Source: G965250275 sp965250275 | Lineage (GTDB): Bacteria; Pseudomonadota; Alphaproteobacteria; Rhodobacterales; Rhodobacteraceae | NCBI GenBank assembly: GCA_965250275.1 | Contig: OZ252297.1 | Span: forward strand, 3,968,001 to 4,032,000 | Direction of reading: 5' to 3' | DNA: 64,000 bases | The notes under the pieces: generated by a model | What the model was told of the DNA's origin: nothing | The model's database searches: none | What the model saw: only the letters and a program-made list of their open reading frames with translations | Part shown: positions 53,769 through 63,618 of the stretch, in pieces | Layout: each line of letters begins with the position of its first letter | Position numbering within the stretch: position 1 is the first letter of the stretch | Translations under genes and position numbers: made by a program

Positions 53769-53795
53769 TGTCCTTGTCCGTTGATGCCAAGGACA
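53769..53795 (-). promoter_or_regulatory. Inverted repeat covering the ribosome site of the methyltransferase gene
   Basis: TGTCCTTG and CAAGGACA are 8-base perfect arms with an 11-base spacer, just upstream of the start at 53762. The arm nearest the start contains the AAGGA ribosome site. It could be an operator for the divergent TetR protein or an RNA hairpin hiding the ribosome site. Confidence 0.5.
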
Positions 53796-53950
53796 TACGT
53801 GCGATGCGGTGCAGCCCGATAGTTGCCGCGTGGTCCGGTTGTCTCGTTTCTAGTTTTGCTGTAATTTCAAGGGGTAACCGAAAACGAAGCGGCCATGCGC
53901 TTTGCGAACACATGGTCAACTGGACTCGTGGTACAGCGGAGACGTCAGCA

Positions 53951-54565
53951 ATGGAGCGACAAGTCGATACGCGCAGCCGAATCCTCGACATCGCCGAGGC
54001 TGCTGTTTTGGATAAAGGATTTGAAGCGACCTCGATTGAGGAGATTGTCGCGGGTGCGGAAATATCGCGCGGCGGGTTCTTCTACCACTTTAAGGACAAG
54101 AATGCCTTGGCCCGCGCAATGCTGGAGCGATACATCGAAACCGAGGACGCGCTTTATGATGATCTCTTTGCGCGGGCGCGGGAACTAAACGATGATCCGC
54201 TGCATTGCATGCTGATTGGGTTGAAGCTTCTGGCCGAGATGCTGGAGGAAATGCCCACCGGCCACCCCGGGTGCGTGATCGCCTCAACGGCCTATCAGGA
54301 CCGGCTCTTTGATGAAGGCGTGCGGGAGTTGAACCGGCAGGCAATTTTGGGATGGCGTAAGCGGTTTCGCGGCATGTTCGAAGAGATCGCGCAGGTCTAT
54401 GAGCCGCGAGAACCCGTCAACATGGATGCATTGGGCGACATGGTGTCCGGGGTCGTGGAAGGCGGCCTCGTGCTTCAGCGTGCCTTGAGAGAGCACAATA
54501 ATGCCTCGGAACAAATCATGCTGTTCAGAACCTATCTGAAACTGCTGTTCACACCGAGGAACTGA
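53951..54565 (+). CDS. TetR-family transcriptional regulator
   Basis: Regulator of 204 residues. The N-terminal helix-turn-helix is TRSRILDIAEAAVLDKGFEATSIEEIVAGAEISRGGFFYHFKDKNAL, followed by a ligand-binding helical domain. The ATG at 53951 is preferred over longer starts because family proteins begin close to this motif. It is divergent from the methyltransferase/MauG operon and is its likely repressor. Ligand unknown. Confidence 0.87.
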   Translation: MERQVDTRSRILDIAEAAVLDKGFEATSIEEIVAGAEISRGGFFYHFKDKNALARAMLERYIETEDALYDDLFARARELNDDPLHCMLIGLKLLAEMLEEMPTGHPGCVIASTAYQDRLFDEGVRELNRQAILGWRKRFRGMFEEIAQVYEPREPVNMDALGDMVSGVVEGGLVLQRALREHNNASEQIMLFRTYLKLLFTPRN

Positions 54566-54614
54566 GAGTTCAAAGCGTAACCATTCGAACCGTAACAGAG
54601 TTTCAAAAGGCCAA

Positions 54615-54659
54615 TGGCGATCCCTGAAGGACTCGAACCCTCAACCTGCTGATTAGAAG
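54615..54659. repeat. 45-base direct repeat of the tRNA-Arg 3' end (attachment site copy)
   Basis: Bases 54615-54659 are identical to 55977-56021, the part of tRNA-Arg(UCU) from the anticodon loop to the encoded CCA. The match ends sharply at both sides. A tRNA 3' fragment duplicated at a distance is the mark of site-specific integration. Confidence 0.9.
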
Positions 54660-54878
54660 CCGACGTTAAAGTATTTAAAATCAGCATCTTATCCTTTTTC
54701 GCAGCGATCTGTCCGAGCATTTTTTTCAATGACTTAGCCTTGCGGAGTCGCCCACAAGAGCAACCGAAGCAGGGTGTCAGTGGGTCACTGCTTGCTGCCC
54801 CAAAAGGAGGACCAGTCGTGATTATTGACGAATCCTGCAACCCTACTGACACTAAACATCTCAACATCGAGGATCCCA

Positions 54879-55196
54879 ATGTCTGTTTTTGATCAACACC
54901 CAGACGATACTGAGGAAAACAATCTGCAACTGGCAACCAATGCAGTCATTCGCGCTCATCAAACAAACCGGTTCTATGCTTTTCCATATCGGGGCGGGTT
55001 CGACATTGCATTTGCCAACGCGCGCCGCAACACCAACAGAAACGACGACATCGCATTCGCGTTGGAGTACCATACCGCAGTTTCCATGGACGTCGCTACG
55101 GTCCGAGACTTTGTCAAAACCCTCGAAATGCTGTTGAAGGAAATGGATGAGCGGGCAGCGGCGCTAGACGACCAGGACAAGCCAGATGGTGCATAA
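54879..55196 (+). CDS. Mini-island cytoplasmic protein (hypothetical)
   Basis: Protein of 105 residues (MSVFDQHPDDTEENNLQLATNAVIRAHQTNRFYAFPYRGGFDIAFANARRN...), soluble, alpha/beta, with no recognised motif. GAGG precedes the ATG; a longer TTG-started frame has a non-conserved lead. It overlaps the next gene by 11 bases, so the two are coupled. A coupled soluble-plus-membrane pair on a small island is compatible with a defence or effector/immunity unit, but no family supports this. Confidence 0.6.
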   Translation: MSVFDQHPDDTEENNLQLATNAVIRAHQTNRFYAFPYRGGFDIAFANARRNTNRNDDIAFALEYHTAVSMDVATVRDFVKTLEMLLKEMDERAAALDDQDKPDGA

Positions 55197-55653
55197 GCCT
55201 CCTCTCGTCGGCGATGGCGGGGGGGTGGTATCCGATTCCGGCCGCGGCATTTTCGCAGACACCTCAGGCGGCTCATCTGGCAGTGGCGGCGGACCACAAT
55301 ATGTTACTAAAGACCTACTCGACGCCAAAATTGAAACCGTCGCAGCACAAAACCAAACCGCTTACACAGAACTAAAATCCGAAGTCGCTGCAATAAAGCC
55401 CGGAGCCACGCCTTGGCAAATTGTCATGATCTTGGCTGGCTTTATAGTTGGGACCACCGGGTTAATCTCAGGGATCTTCGCGATTGTGTCTTGGCTTGGC
55501 GACGGCAGGTCTGACAGAGGTTTGGAGGCACAGGTCACCACGCAAGAAACATTAGACAGGCTGGATAAATTAGACATCAAAATTGAAGAAATTCACGAAA
55601 CTATTCAATTGCAGCCGGAACAATCGAACCCTAATACCGCGGTAGACGAATAG
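55186..55653 (+). CDS. Mini-island membrane protein with coiled coil (hypothetical)
   Basis: Protein of 155 residues. A Gly/Ser-rich N-terminal linker (SGGSSGSGGG) is followed by a coiled-coil segment (DAKIETVAAQNQTAYTELKSEVAAI), one or two membrane helices (about 75-102, IVMILAGFIVGTTGLISGIFAIVSWLG) and a C-terminal charged helix. No family recognised. Coupled to the upstream gene by an 11-base overlap. The layout resembles small membrane effectors; this is inference. Confidence 0.6.
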   Translation: MVHKPPLVGDGGGVVSDSGRGIFADTSGGSSGSGGGPQYVTKDLLDAKIETVAAQNQTAYTELKSEVAAIKPGATPWQIVMILAGFIVGTTGLISGIFAIVSWLGDGRSDRGLEAQVTTQETLDRLDKLDIKIEEIHETIQLQPEQSNPNTAVDE

Positions 55654-55836
55654 TCATCGATCCGGCTCCAACAGATGCACCAGCCAGCGATCCCTAACCT
55701 TGGTCCCGCAGGACTTACACACGGCCCGTTCCGCTTTCTCTGACACATCCAGCAGCCCCGGCCACAGATCAGACGCATGGTCCGCGGGTGCACGCCGACC
55801 GCCGCCGAACTCGACCCAAAGCCGATGCTCCTGCAT
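55654..55836 (-). CDS. Mini-island small Cys-pair protein (hypothetical)
   Basis: Frame of 60 residues on the minus strand, ending just after the membrane-protein gene. It contains ERAVCKSCGTKVRDRWLVHLL, a CxxC pair that may bind zinc, but the second pair expected of a zinc ribbon is absent. The ATG has no strong ribosome site. It could be a real small gene or a fragment of a larger lost one. Confidence 0.35.
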   Translation of the reverse strand: MQEHRLWVEFGGGRRAPADHASDLWPGLLDVSEKAERAVCKSCGTKVRDRWLVHLLEPDR

Positions 55837-55976
55837 GTCGGATATCTTGGCCTATTGTGTGATGTGGTGGGGAGCCTTGGAATTGTCCAAATCTTGGACC
55901 GTCTGACTCAGACGGAATCGGACATTCGGACGGCCAAAGCTCAAGAAATTCGCAAGGCCATGAAATACAAGTGTTT

Positions 55977-56021
55977 TGGCGATCCCTGAAGGACTCGAAC
56001 CCTCAACCTGCTGATTAGAAG
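55977..56021. repeat. 45-base attachment repeat inside tRNA-Arg
   Basis: Second copy of the 45-base direct repeat at 54615-54659. It covers the tRNA from the anticodon loop to CCA, so the intact gene was kept at this end of the integrated segment. Confidence 0.9.
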
Positions 56022-56053
56022 TCAGCTGCTCTATCCAGTTGAGCTAAGGGACC
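55977..56053 (-). tRNA. tRNA-Arg (anticodon UCU)
   Basis: The 77-base minus-strand sequence folds as a cloverleaf. The acceptor is GGTCCCT/AGGGATC (one G-T pair), the D arm AGCTCAACTGGATAGAGCA, the anticodon stem GCTGA/TCAGC with loop CTTCTAA (anticodon TCT), the T arm GAGGG/CCTTC, and CCA is encoded. It decodes AGA (and perhaps AGG), rare Arg codons in high-GC bacteria. It is the integration target of the adjacent mini-island. Confidence 0.95.
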
Positions 56054-56097
56054 GCTTGGCAGTGCTTTTGCCGCAGCCAGCCGCGCAGGGCAAGCGT

Positions 56098-56571
56098 TCA
56101 GAGCACACGGCTCATGAATACGCTCAGCGGGTCGAGACGGTAGTCCCCGAATGGCGAGCAGAACTCGAACCCAAACCGTGTGTAAAGCGCGCGCGCTGGC
56201 GCAAACGCTTCTGCGCTTCCGGTCTCGAGGCTTAGGCGGGTCATACCCTTTGCGCGCGCTTCGGCCATAAGCGCTTCGAGCAAGCCTCCTGCAACCCCCT
56301 GCCCGCGCGCCTCGGCCAGCGTGTGCATGGACTTCAGCTCTCCGTGTTCGGGGTCAATTCGGGACAGGGCCCCCACTCCCTGCACGTCACCATCACGCCG
56401 TGCCACCAACAGCACGGCGTCGGCTGCGAGCAATTCCGCCGGGGTCAGAACGTGGCAGCTCTCTTCTGGGGATTGTGAGCGCATCAGCTCAAAGTGCCGC
56501 TGGAGAACGGCTGCGACGTCCGACGCCTCGACGGTTTCTTGCTGAATGCTGACCCGGCTCAGTGGGTCCAC
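56098..56571 (-). CDS. GNAT-family N-acetyltransferase
   Basis: Acetyltransferase of 157 residues. Acetyl-CoA-binding segment EARGQGVAGGLLEALMAEARAKGM and the following strand SLETGSAEAFAPARALYTRFGFE are typical of the PhnO/YedL-like subgroup. Substrate unknown. It overlaps the NDUFS4-like gene by 13 bases, so the pair is operonic. Confidence 0.85.
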   Translation of the reverse strand: MDPLSRVSIQQETVEASDVAAVLQRHFELMRSQSPEESCHVLTPAELLAADAVLLVARRDGDVQGVGALSRIDPEHGELKSMHTLAEARGQGVAGGLLEALMAEARAKGMTRLSLETGSAEAFAPARALYTRFGFEFCSPFGDYRLDPLSVFMSRVL

Positions 56572-56870
56572 GCGCCGCGCCGGTCGGTTGCAAAGTTCTC
56601 GCCATAGCCACGCGCCCGGATGTTCGCCTTGCGCGGCTTGGGCTCGAAGACCAACGCTTCGATGCCTTTGGATTGAGCGTAATCCTGCGCCGCTTCTTTT
56701 GTCGCAAAGCGCAGGCGCACCTGACTTTGTGTGTCAGAGGATGACGTCCACCCCATCAGCGGGTCCACGTCGCGCGCAGAGGCCGGTGCGAATTCCAAAA
56801 CCCATTCATGTGTTTTGGCCGTGCCTGATTGCATCGCTGTTCTGGCTGGCTTGTAGATCCGCGCGCGCAT
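56559..56870 (-). CDS. ETC complex I subunit (NDUFS4-like, 18-kDa homologue)
   Basis: Protein of 103 residues matching the alphaproteobacterial supernumerary subunit of NADH:quinone oxidoreductase. Landmarks are RARIYKPARTAMQSG, WVLEFAP, DPLMGWTSSSDTQSQVRLRFATKEAAQDYA and PRKANIRARGYGENFA. It stabilises complex I in alphaproteobacteria, as in mitochondria. First gene of a two-gene unit with the GNAT gene. Its presence supports the alphaproteobacterial assignment. Confidence 0.92.
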   Translation of the reverse strand: MRARIYKPARTAMQSGTAKTHEWVLEFAPASARDVDPLMGWTSSSDTQSQVRLRFATKEAAQDYAQSKGIEALVFEPKPRKANIRARGYGENFATDRRGAWTH

Positions 56871-57264
56871 GTCACCCTCCGGTCTGGGACGTTCCGACTA
56901 TATGGGCAAAACGCGGCGTTCGGGCAAGATACTATTCGCCGCGGTTCATGCTGTGATGGGAACGCCGACCTGCATGACCCGTTGGATCAAGGGGCGGCAT
57001 TTGCGGCACGGATGTATGCCAATCTCACTGAAATCCGTCCCCGTGCGTTCGGCGCATGATGTACACAGGCAAGACCCGACCATTTGTCGCAACGACCATT
57101 AGCAGGAGTGCTCCGCGCGATCGGGGAAGGCCTTGTTTTGTCCGCCACAAGGCACATCTAGGGGGCGATCTGGATCTCCTCCCAGACCGCCCGGTCCTAC
57201 GCTCGATTTCTGCTCTTGAACAAGAACAAAAACAGATCAAACTGCGATCTGAAAGGAATCCCCC
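56871..57264. promoter_or_regulatory. Divergent intergenic region upstream of uvrB
   Basis: 394 bases between the complex I subunit (minus) and uvrB (plus). Short overlapping frames have no support. I looked for the alphaproteobacterial LexA box GTTC-N7-GTTC and found only a tight GAAC-AA-GAAC repeat near 57218, which has the wrong spacing. An AAAGGAA ribosome site precedes uvrB. Confidence 0.45.
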
Positions 57265-59442
<2,178 letters not shown>

Positions 59443-59498
59443 ATTCGCGGATTCCCTCTTGGCGTTTTCCACGCTAGATAGAGTACAGGAGGGTGCGG

Positions 59499-60176
59499 AT
59501 GCCGCTTGACGAAGCTATTTTAGGAAAAGGTGTTTATACACCTCGCGAGGCGGCACGTTTGGTCGGAACCAATGTGCAGCAAGTCCTCCGGTGGACTCGT
59601 GGCAGTGGACCTCACCTACCATTATGGAATGCGCACTATCAGTTCTTGGATGATGAGATCACCGACATTAGCTTTCTGGATCTGATTGAAGTCCGTGTCG
59701 TTGCTGCAATGCGAAGTGCGAATGTCTCTCTACAGTCGATAAGGTTTGCTATAGCGTTTGCCCAAGAAAAATTTGGGATCGAACGGCCCTTGGCTTCTCA
59801 ATCCTTCAAAACTGACGGCTCAGAGATTCTGATGGAGGCAATCGAAAATGATGGCGACTATGTAAGCCTGTCTAAGAAAAGGCCCGGCCAAAAGGTATTC
59901 AAAGACATAGTCTCGCAATCACTGAACGACCTCGAGTATGAAGGTGAAGTAGTAGCGAGATGGAGGCCGCGGAACCATATAGATGTAGTCTTGGATCCAA
60001 CTCGCCACTTTGGCGACCCGATTCTAGATCAGTTCGGAATATCAACTAGCACGATCTATCAGGAGTTTACTGAGTTCGACGACACGAAGTATCTCTCGAA
60101 GATTTACGAAATTCCTGAAAAGCTAATTCGAAGATGCATCCACTTTGAACGCAGCTTAGACGAGGCTCATGGTTAA
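59499..60176 (+). CDS. DUF433-type antitoxin with HTH
   Basis: Protein of 225 residues. An N-terminal MerR-like helix-turn-helix (GVYTPREAARLVGTNVQQVLRWTR) is followed by a DUF433/VapB45-like domain (DVVLDPTRHFGDPILDQFGISTSTIYQEF...YLSKIYEIPEKLIRRCIHFE). These are antitoxins of PIN-like toxins. ATG at 59499 with AGGAGG 5 bases upstream is chosen. It overlaps the toxin gene by 8 bases. Lower GC than uvrB and the channel gene suggests recent arrival. Two palindromes early in the gene could be autoregulatory sites. Confidence 0.75.
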   Translation: MPLDEAILGKGVYTPREAARLVGTNVQQVLRWTRGSGPHLPLWNAHYQFLDDEITDISFLDLIEVRVVAAMRSANVSLQSIRFAIAFAQEKFGIERPLASQSFKTDGSEILMEAIENDGDYVSLSKKRPGQKVFKDIVSQSLNDLEYEGEVVARWRPRNHIDVVLDPTRHFGDPILDQFGISTSTIYQEFTEFDDTKYLSKIYEIPEKLIRRCIHFERSLDEAHG

Positions 60177-60558
60177 AGTATTATTTGACCATAACATGCC
60201 ACCTTGTATTGCTCGGGCGCTTCATGAGCTGATCAAAATCGACAAGCATGAGGCTTTCGCACTTAGGGACAAGTTTCCGACCAACATCTCCGACATTGAT
60301 TACTTCAACAACCTTGGTAGCGATTGGATTGTGATCTCAAAAGACCTCCAGAACAGCAAAAAGAAAGCTGAAAAAGCCGCTATTACAAGAAACAACATCG
60401 TCGCATTTTATTTGTCACGTTCCCTGCAAAAGAAAAAAATCGGTGAACAAGAGGCGGCCATAATGTGGCACTGGGACAAAATGCTCTTGCAACGGTCCAC
60501 ACTCAGAGGTGGATTGCTACAACTTCCTGAGAACAAGTCGAAATTCAGAGCCTTGTAA
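60169..60558 (+). CDS. PIN-like (DUF5615-type) toxin
   Basis: Protein of 129 residues. It opens MVKVLFDHNMPPCIARAL, the DUF5615/Mut7-C-like start with the acidic Asp, and contains DKFPTNISDIDYFNNLGSDWIVISKDLQN, where the second acidic cluster of the PIN nuclease fold lies. It is probably an RNase neutralised by the upstream DUF433 protein. The 8-base overlap with the antitoxin gene is typical of toxin-antitoxin pairs. Low GC. Confidence 0.75.
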   Translation: MVKVLFDHNMPPCIARALHELIKIDKHEAFALRDKFPTNISDIDYFNNLGSDWIVISKDLQNSKKKAEKAAITRNNIVAFYLSRSLQKKKIGEQEAAIMWHWDKMLLQRSTLRGGLLQLPENKSKFRAL

Positions 60559-60719
60559 GAAAGTGCAGGATGAGAATCCAAACCGTCACATCTAGGAAAT
60601 CGGGCGCTGGATAGAGTAACAAACCACCATACACGTCCGACTCCTCCCACACTCCACGTCCTTCAAAGCATTGATCCCAATCAATGCTGACCCATCAACG
60701 CACCAGCATACTGGGGCCC

Positions 60720-61511
60720 ATGGCCCAGCCCAATCCAACCGGCGTAGACGCTTACAAACCCACCCAGATTGCAGTGCTGGTCGAAACCGCGGGTGTCTCC
60801 AAGGCGCATCTGTCCATCGGTCAGACGCTGACGCTGGCCATCCTTGCCGGCGCGTTCATCGGGTTTGGCGGGGCCGCCTACACCATGGTCATGACCGGTG
60901 TGGACCCGGGGTTTGGACCTGCACGGTTCTTGGGTGGTGTTGTGTTTTCGCTGGGCCTGATCCTTGTGATCGTTGGTGGGGCCGAACTGTTCACCGGCAA
61001 CGCGCTGATGACCATGGCGGCCGTGGATCGTAAAATCTCACTGCGCCATCTGTTGCGAAACTGGGGGCTTGTCTATGTCGGGAACCTGATCGGCGCGGTC
61101 GCGCTGGCGCTGGCCTTTGTTGCGACCGGTCTGCTCGACGGGCCGATGGGACTCGTGGCCGCCAACATCGCAGACGGCAAAATCGACCTGTCTCCGGTGC
61201 AGGCGTTCGCGCGCGGGGTGTTGTGCAACGCGTTGGTCTGCCTGGCCGTCTGGCTGAGCTTTGCCGCGAGATCGGTCGTGGGGAAGGTTATGGCGATCCT
61301 CTGGCCGATTTCAGGTTTCGTCCTGCTGGGCCTCGAGCACTCTGTCGCCAATATGTACCTGCTGCCTCAGGGTATGGCCGCGGGGGCAAACTTTGGATGG
61401 GGCGCAGTGATTTCCAACCTGTTCTGGGTTTCTGCGGGCAACATTGTCGGAGGGGCGGGCGGCGTCGCTCTTGCGTATCGCTTAGCGTATCTTCGCGACG
61501 CATCCGTATGA
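60720..61511 (+). CDS. Formate/nitrite transporter (FNT family)
   Basis: Pentameric channel subunit of 263 residues with six helices. It has the family motifs GAAYTMVMTG, GAELFTGNALM, LCNALVCLAVWL and SVANMYLLP, with the central His/Thr pore region replaced by family-typical residues. It could carry formate (FocA-type), nitrite (NirC-type) or hydrosulfide. A start 36 bases upstream is possible. Being 37 kb from the formate dehydrogenase locus, it may supply that enzyme, but the link is inference. Confidence 0.88.
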   Translation: MAQPNPTGVDAYKPTQIAVLVETAGVSKAHLSIGQTLTLAILAGAFIGFGGAAYTMVMTGVDPGFGPARFLGGVVFSLGLILVIVGGAELFTGNALMTMAAVDRKISLRHLLRNWGLVYVGNLIGAVALALAFVATGLLDGPMGLVAANIADGKIDLSPVQAFARGVLCNALVCLAVWLSFAARSVVGKVMAILWPISGFVLLGLEHSVANMYLLPQGMAAGANFGWGAVISNLFWVSAGNIVGGAGGVALAYRLAYLRDASV

Positions 61512-61763
61512 AGCCGCTCTTCAGCAAGCGCAGGATAGGGTCTTACACCATCACTGCCGGGTCACCCGAACGCATAGCGGGGCAAAACTCGATCCTACTC
61601 TGAACCTTTCGGCTAGATCGGTTTCGCGCCGCGTCCGCCAATACCAACGAAACTTCGATTGTGATCCGGCAGTTTCGGTGCTCGATAGTAAACTTGTGCC
61701 CATTGCAATCTATGGTTTTCCCAGGAATCATCGTATTCACGTGATTTATCGGAGTAGATTGTT

Positions 61764-62282
61764 TTGCCTATTGTAATACTCATCCTAACCGCGATTGGCG
61801 GTGCGATCTGGTGGTGGATTCGCAATAATCCAAGGGAGGCGATCAATACCGCTCAGGACGTTACCACCACGCTGAAGAATGCTCCCAGAAAGATTGCATT
61901 TCGCAGCGTTGCTAATGCCCACCCCGTCGAAGGGATTGACGACGAGCGGATCGCAATTTGCGCCATTGCTCAATCGTTTATTGAGCTCGATGACCTGCCT
62001 ACAGCCGACCAGCGCCAACAGATGCACGTGCTTCTGCGCACTAAACTGAAATGCTCTGAAGAAGAAGCAAGCGAGATGGAGGTTCTGGGGCGATGGTTAA
62101 TGACTCAGTGCAACGGCCCGGCCGAGGCTGTTCCGCGATTGGGTCGTCGTTTACGTAAGATCGACTCAGGGAACTCGTGGAACCGCCTGCAGGACATACT
62201 GTTGCCATTGGCCAGTGACGGACTGTCCCGCGCTCAGGTCGCGGCAATCGAAGATCTGAAAGCCGCTCTCAGGGTTGGCTGA
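61764..62282 (+). CDS. Membrane-anchored TerB-like hypothetical protein
   Basis: Protein of 172 residues. An N-terminal helix (1-18) is followed by a helical domain (IAICAIAQSFIELDDLPTADQRQQMHVLLRTKLKCSEEEASEMEVLGRWLM) resembling TerB-like stress domains. The start is a TTG with GGAG 9 bases upstream; no ATG lies nearby. Function unknown. A hairpin downstream is shared with the convergent MmcQ-like gene. Confidence 0.6.
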   Translation: MPIVILILTAIGGAIWWWIRNNPREAINTAQDVTTTLKNAPRKIAFRSVANAHPVEGIDDERIAICAIAQSFIELDDLPTADQRQQMHVLLRTKLKCSEEEASEMEVLGRWLMTQCNGPAEAVPRLGRRLRKIDSGNSWNRLQDILLPLASDGLSRAQVAAIEDLKAALRVG

Positions 62283-62306
62283 AAAAGCAAAAGGGTGAAA
62301 TCACCC
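62281..62306 (-). terminator. Rho-independent terminator of the MmcQ/YjbR-like gene
   Basis: Six-base stem GGGTGA/TCACCC with a 2-base AA loop. On the minus strand it is followed by TTTTGCTTTTTC, so it terminates the minus-strand gene and may also help the plus-strand gene. Confidence 0.65.
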
Positions 62307-62309
62307 ATC

Positions 62310-62663
62310 CTAAACCCCCAACTCGGCCCGTTTCTTCTTGGTCAGCTTGGCCACAACCATCTCATAGGACATCGTCAGATGTTCCTTCAGCGAGGCGTCG
62401 CTCATCCCGCGTTCCTCGTAGACCTGCAGCCATTTCATGCCCCTTGAGGCCAGATAGGGGGCCGGGCGGATGCCGGGTTCGTTCCTCAGCACTTCATAAG
62501 CGATCTCTCCGGCCTTAAACGTGAAGGCGTCCGCACCATCGTTCCAGCCGCAAATGGCAAACACCTTGTCACCCACCTTCCAGACATCTGCATTGCCCCA
62601 CTGCACCACGTGGCTGGTTGCGCGCAGGCTCCCGCAGAAGGTGTTAAACTCGTCCCGTGTCAT
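62310..62663 (-). CDS. MmcQ/YjbR-family protein
   Basis: Protein of 117 residues of the MmcQ/YjbR CyaY-like fold: WGNADVWKVGDKVFAICGWN, FKAGEIAYEVLRNEPGIRPAPYLASRGMKWLQ. The family is sometimes called DNA-binding, though direct evidence is thin. Single gene, ended by the hairpin at 62281-62306. Confidence 0.85.
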   Translation of the reverse strand: MTRDEFNTFCGSLRATSHVVQWGNADVWKVGDKVFAICGWNDGADAFTFKAGEIAYEVLRNEPGIRPAPYLASRGMKWLQVYEERGMSDASLKEHLTMSYEMVVAKLTKKKRAELGV

Positions 62664-62790
62664 ACCCGCGATCCTGTCCCTGACGGTTCATCGGGGCAAG
62701 CCGTTTTGCAGCGCGGCGCGCGCAAAGGTGACTTGACGGGGCCGGAATGCTGTCTGCTCAATGGTTTCACACTCAAAGGAGGAGTGTCCT

Positions 62791-63090
62791 ATGTCCCTGC
62801 TTGTGCGCTACACCCTGAAATCCGCCGACGACCATGCCGCCCAGATTGCGGCGATGGAAGCCCTTGTGGCCGGGCTCCGCTCCGAAGGTGTGTCGGGCTG
62901 CGACTACACCTGTTTTTCAACACCTGAGGACACTGAGTTTGTCGGGCTTCTGGAATTCCCCGACGACGCCGGAAAGCAGGCCTTTTTGTCGTCCACTGCG
63001 TTCGCCACGTACCGCGAGGCGGTCGGTCCCACTTTCGCCAATCCTCCGCAAACCACCGAGATCATCGCAATTGCGTCCACGCGCGACTGA
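62791..63090 (+). CDS. ABM-domain quinol monooxygenase-like protein
   Basis: Small protein of 99 residues with the antibiotic-biosynthesis-monooxygenase fold: VRYTLKSADDHAAQIAAMEALVAGLRSEGVSGCDY, FVGLLEFPDDAGKQAFLSSTAFATYREAVGP. The start MSLLVRYT is chosen because AAAGGAGGAG precedes it; a longer frame from 62761 adds 10 residues. Substrate unknown. Confidence 0.75.
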   Translation: MSLLVRYTLKSADDHAAQIAAMEALVAGLRSEGVSGCDYTCFSTPEDTEFVGLLEFPDDAGKQAFLSSTAFATYREAVGPTFANPPQTTEIIAIASTRD

Positions 63091-63154
63091 CCCGGCCATC
63101 GCGGCGGAGCCCCCTTCGTGTGGCAATGTCCGGGCTCTGCCCTACCTCCCCGGC

Positions 63155-63571
63155 ATGCGTTACCTGCTTGCCGCCCTGTTCTTTACCGCTCCCGTTCACG
63201 CGTGGGAATTCTCTGCCGCACCGATCTGCACGCTGACTCACAGCGAACCCGGTGCGGAGGTGCGACTGACCTATGATCCACGGGGACCTCTCTACACGAT
63301 TACGCTGACGGGTCCGGACTGGCCGTCGGACGAAGTCTTTGCCATCCGCTTTGACGGGCCGCGCCCGCTGACCATTACCACCAACCGCCAGCAGATCGAG
63401 GGTCCGGCTCTGACGGTCACCGATCGTGGCTTTGGCAATGTGCTGAACGGTCTGGAATTCAATCAGACCGCAACGGCGATTTTGGGAGACACCGCGTTGC
63501 CTATCTCATTGACGGATGCGGCGGAACCGGTGCGTGCGTTTCGGGCCTGCGTGTCTGCTCCACTGGCGTGA
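63155..63571 (+). CDS. Exported hypothetical protein
   Basis: Protein of 138 residues, signal peptide 1-16 (MRYLLAALFFTAPVHA). The mature part is beta-rich (EVRLTYDPRGPLYTITLTG, FAIRFDGPRPLTITTNRQQIEGPALTVTD) with a Cys at each end (APICTLT, FRACVS), likely disulfide-linked. No domain recognised; a similar family occurs as excinuclease-neighbour exported proteins in roseobacters, but I cannot name it. Confidence 0.6.
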   Translation: MRYLLAALFFTAPVHAWEFSAAPICTLTHSEPGAEVRLTYDPRGPLYTITLTGPDWPSDEVFAIRFDGPRPLTITTNRQQIEGPALTVTDRGFGNVLNGLEFNQTATAILGDTALPISLTDAAEPVRAFRACVSAPLA

Positions 63572-63618
63572 GGCCGGATCTTCAGATGTATAACTCTTGC
63601 TGGCGGGCTTAACGCGGG

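Larger units (their letters stand above)
54615..56021. mobile_element. Integrase-less mini-island in tRNA-Arg(UCU)
   Basis: The 1.4-kb segment lies between two exact 45-base att-like repeats, one of which is inside the intact tRNA gene. It carries two overlapping plus-strand genes and one small minus-strand gene, with lower GC than the flanks, and no integrase, excisionase or transposase. It is either a deletion remnant of a larger element or a satellite mobilised by a helper tyrosine recombinase. Between the left repeat and the first gene (54660-54878) only a 24-codon frame from a GTG at 54818 with a strong AGGAGG is seen. Confidence 0.75.

Noticed and set aside
54532..54936. 134-codon minus-strand frame across the left attachment repeat
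   Set aside because: It translates the tRNA fragment (QQVEGSSPSG is a typical translated-tRNA product), so it is not a gene.
57200..57260. LexA box upstream of uvrB
   Set aside because: Only GAAC-AA-GAAC was found; the alphaproteobacterial box needs a 7-base spacer.
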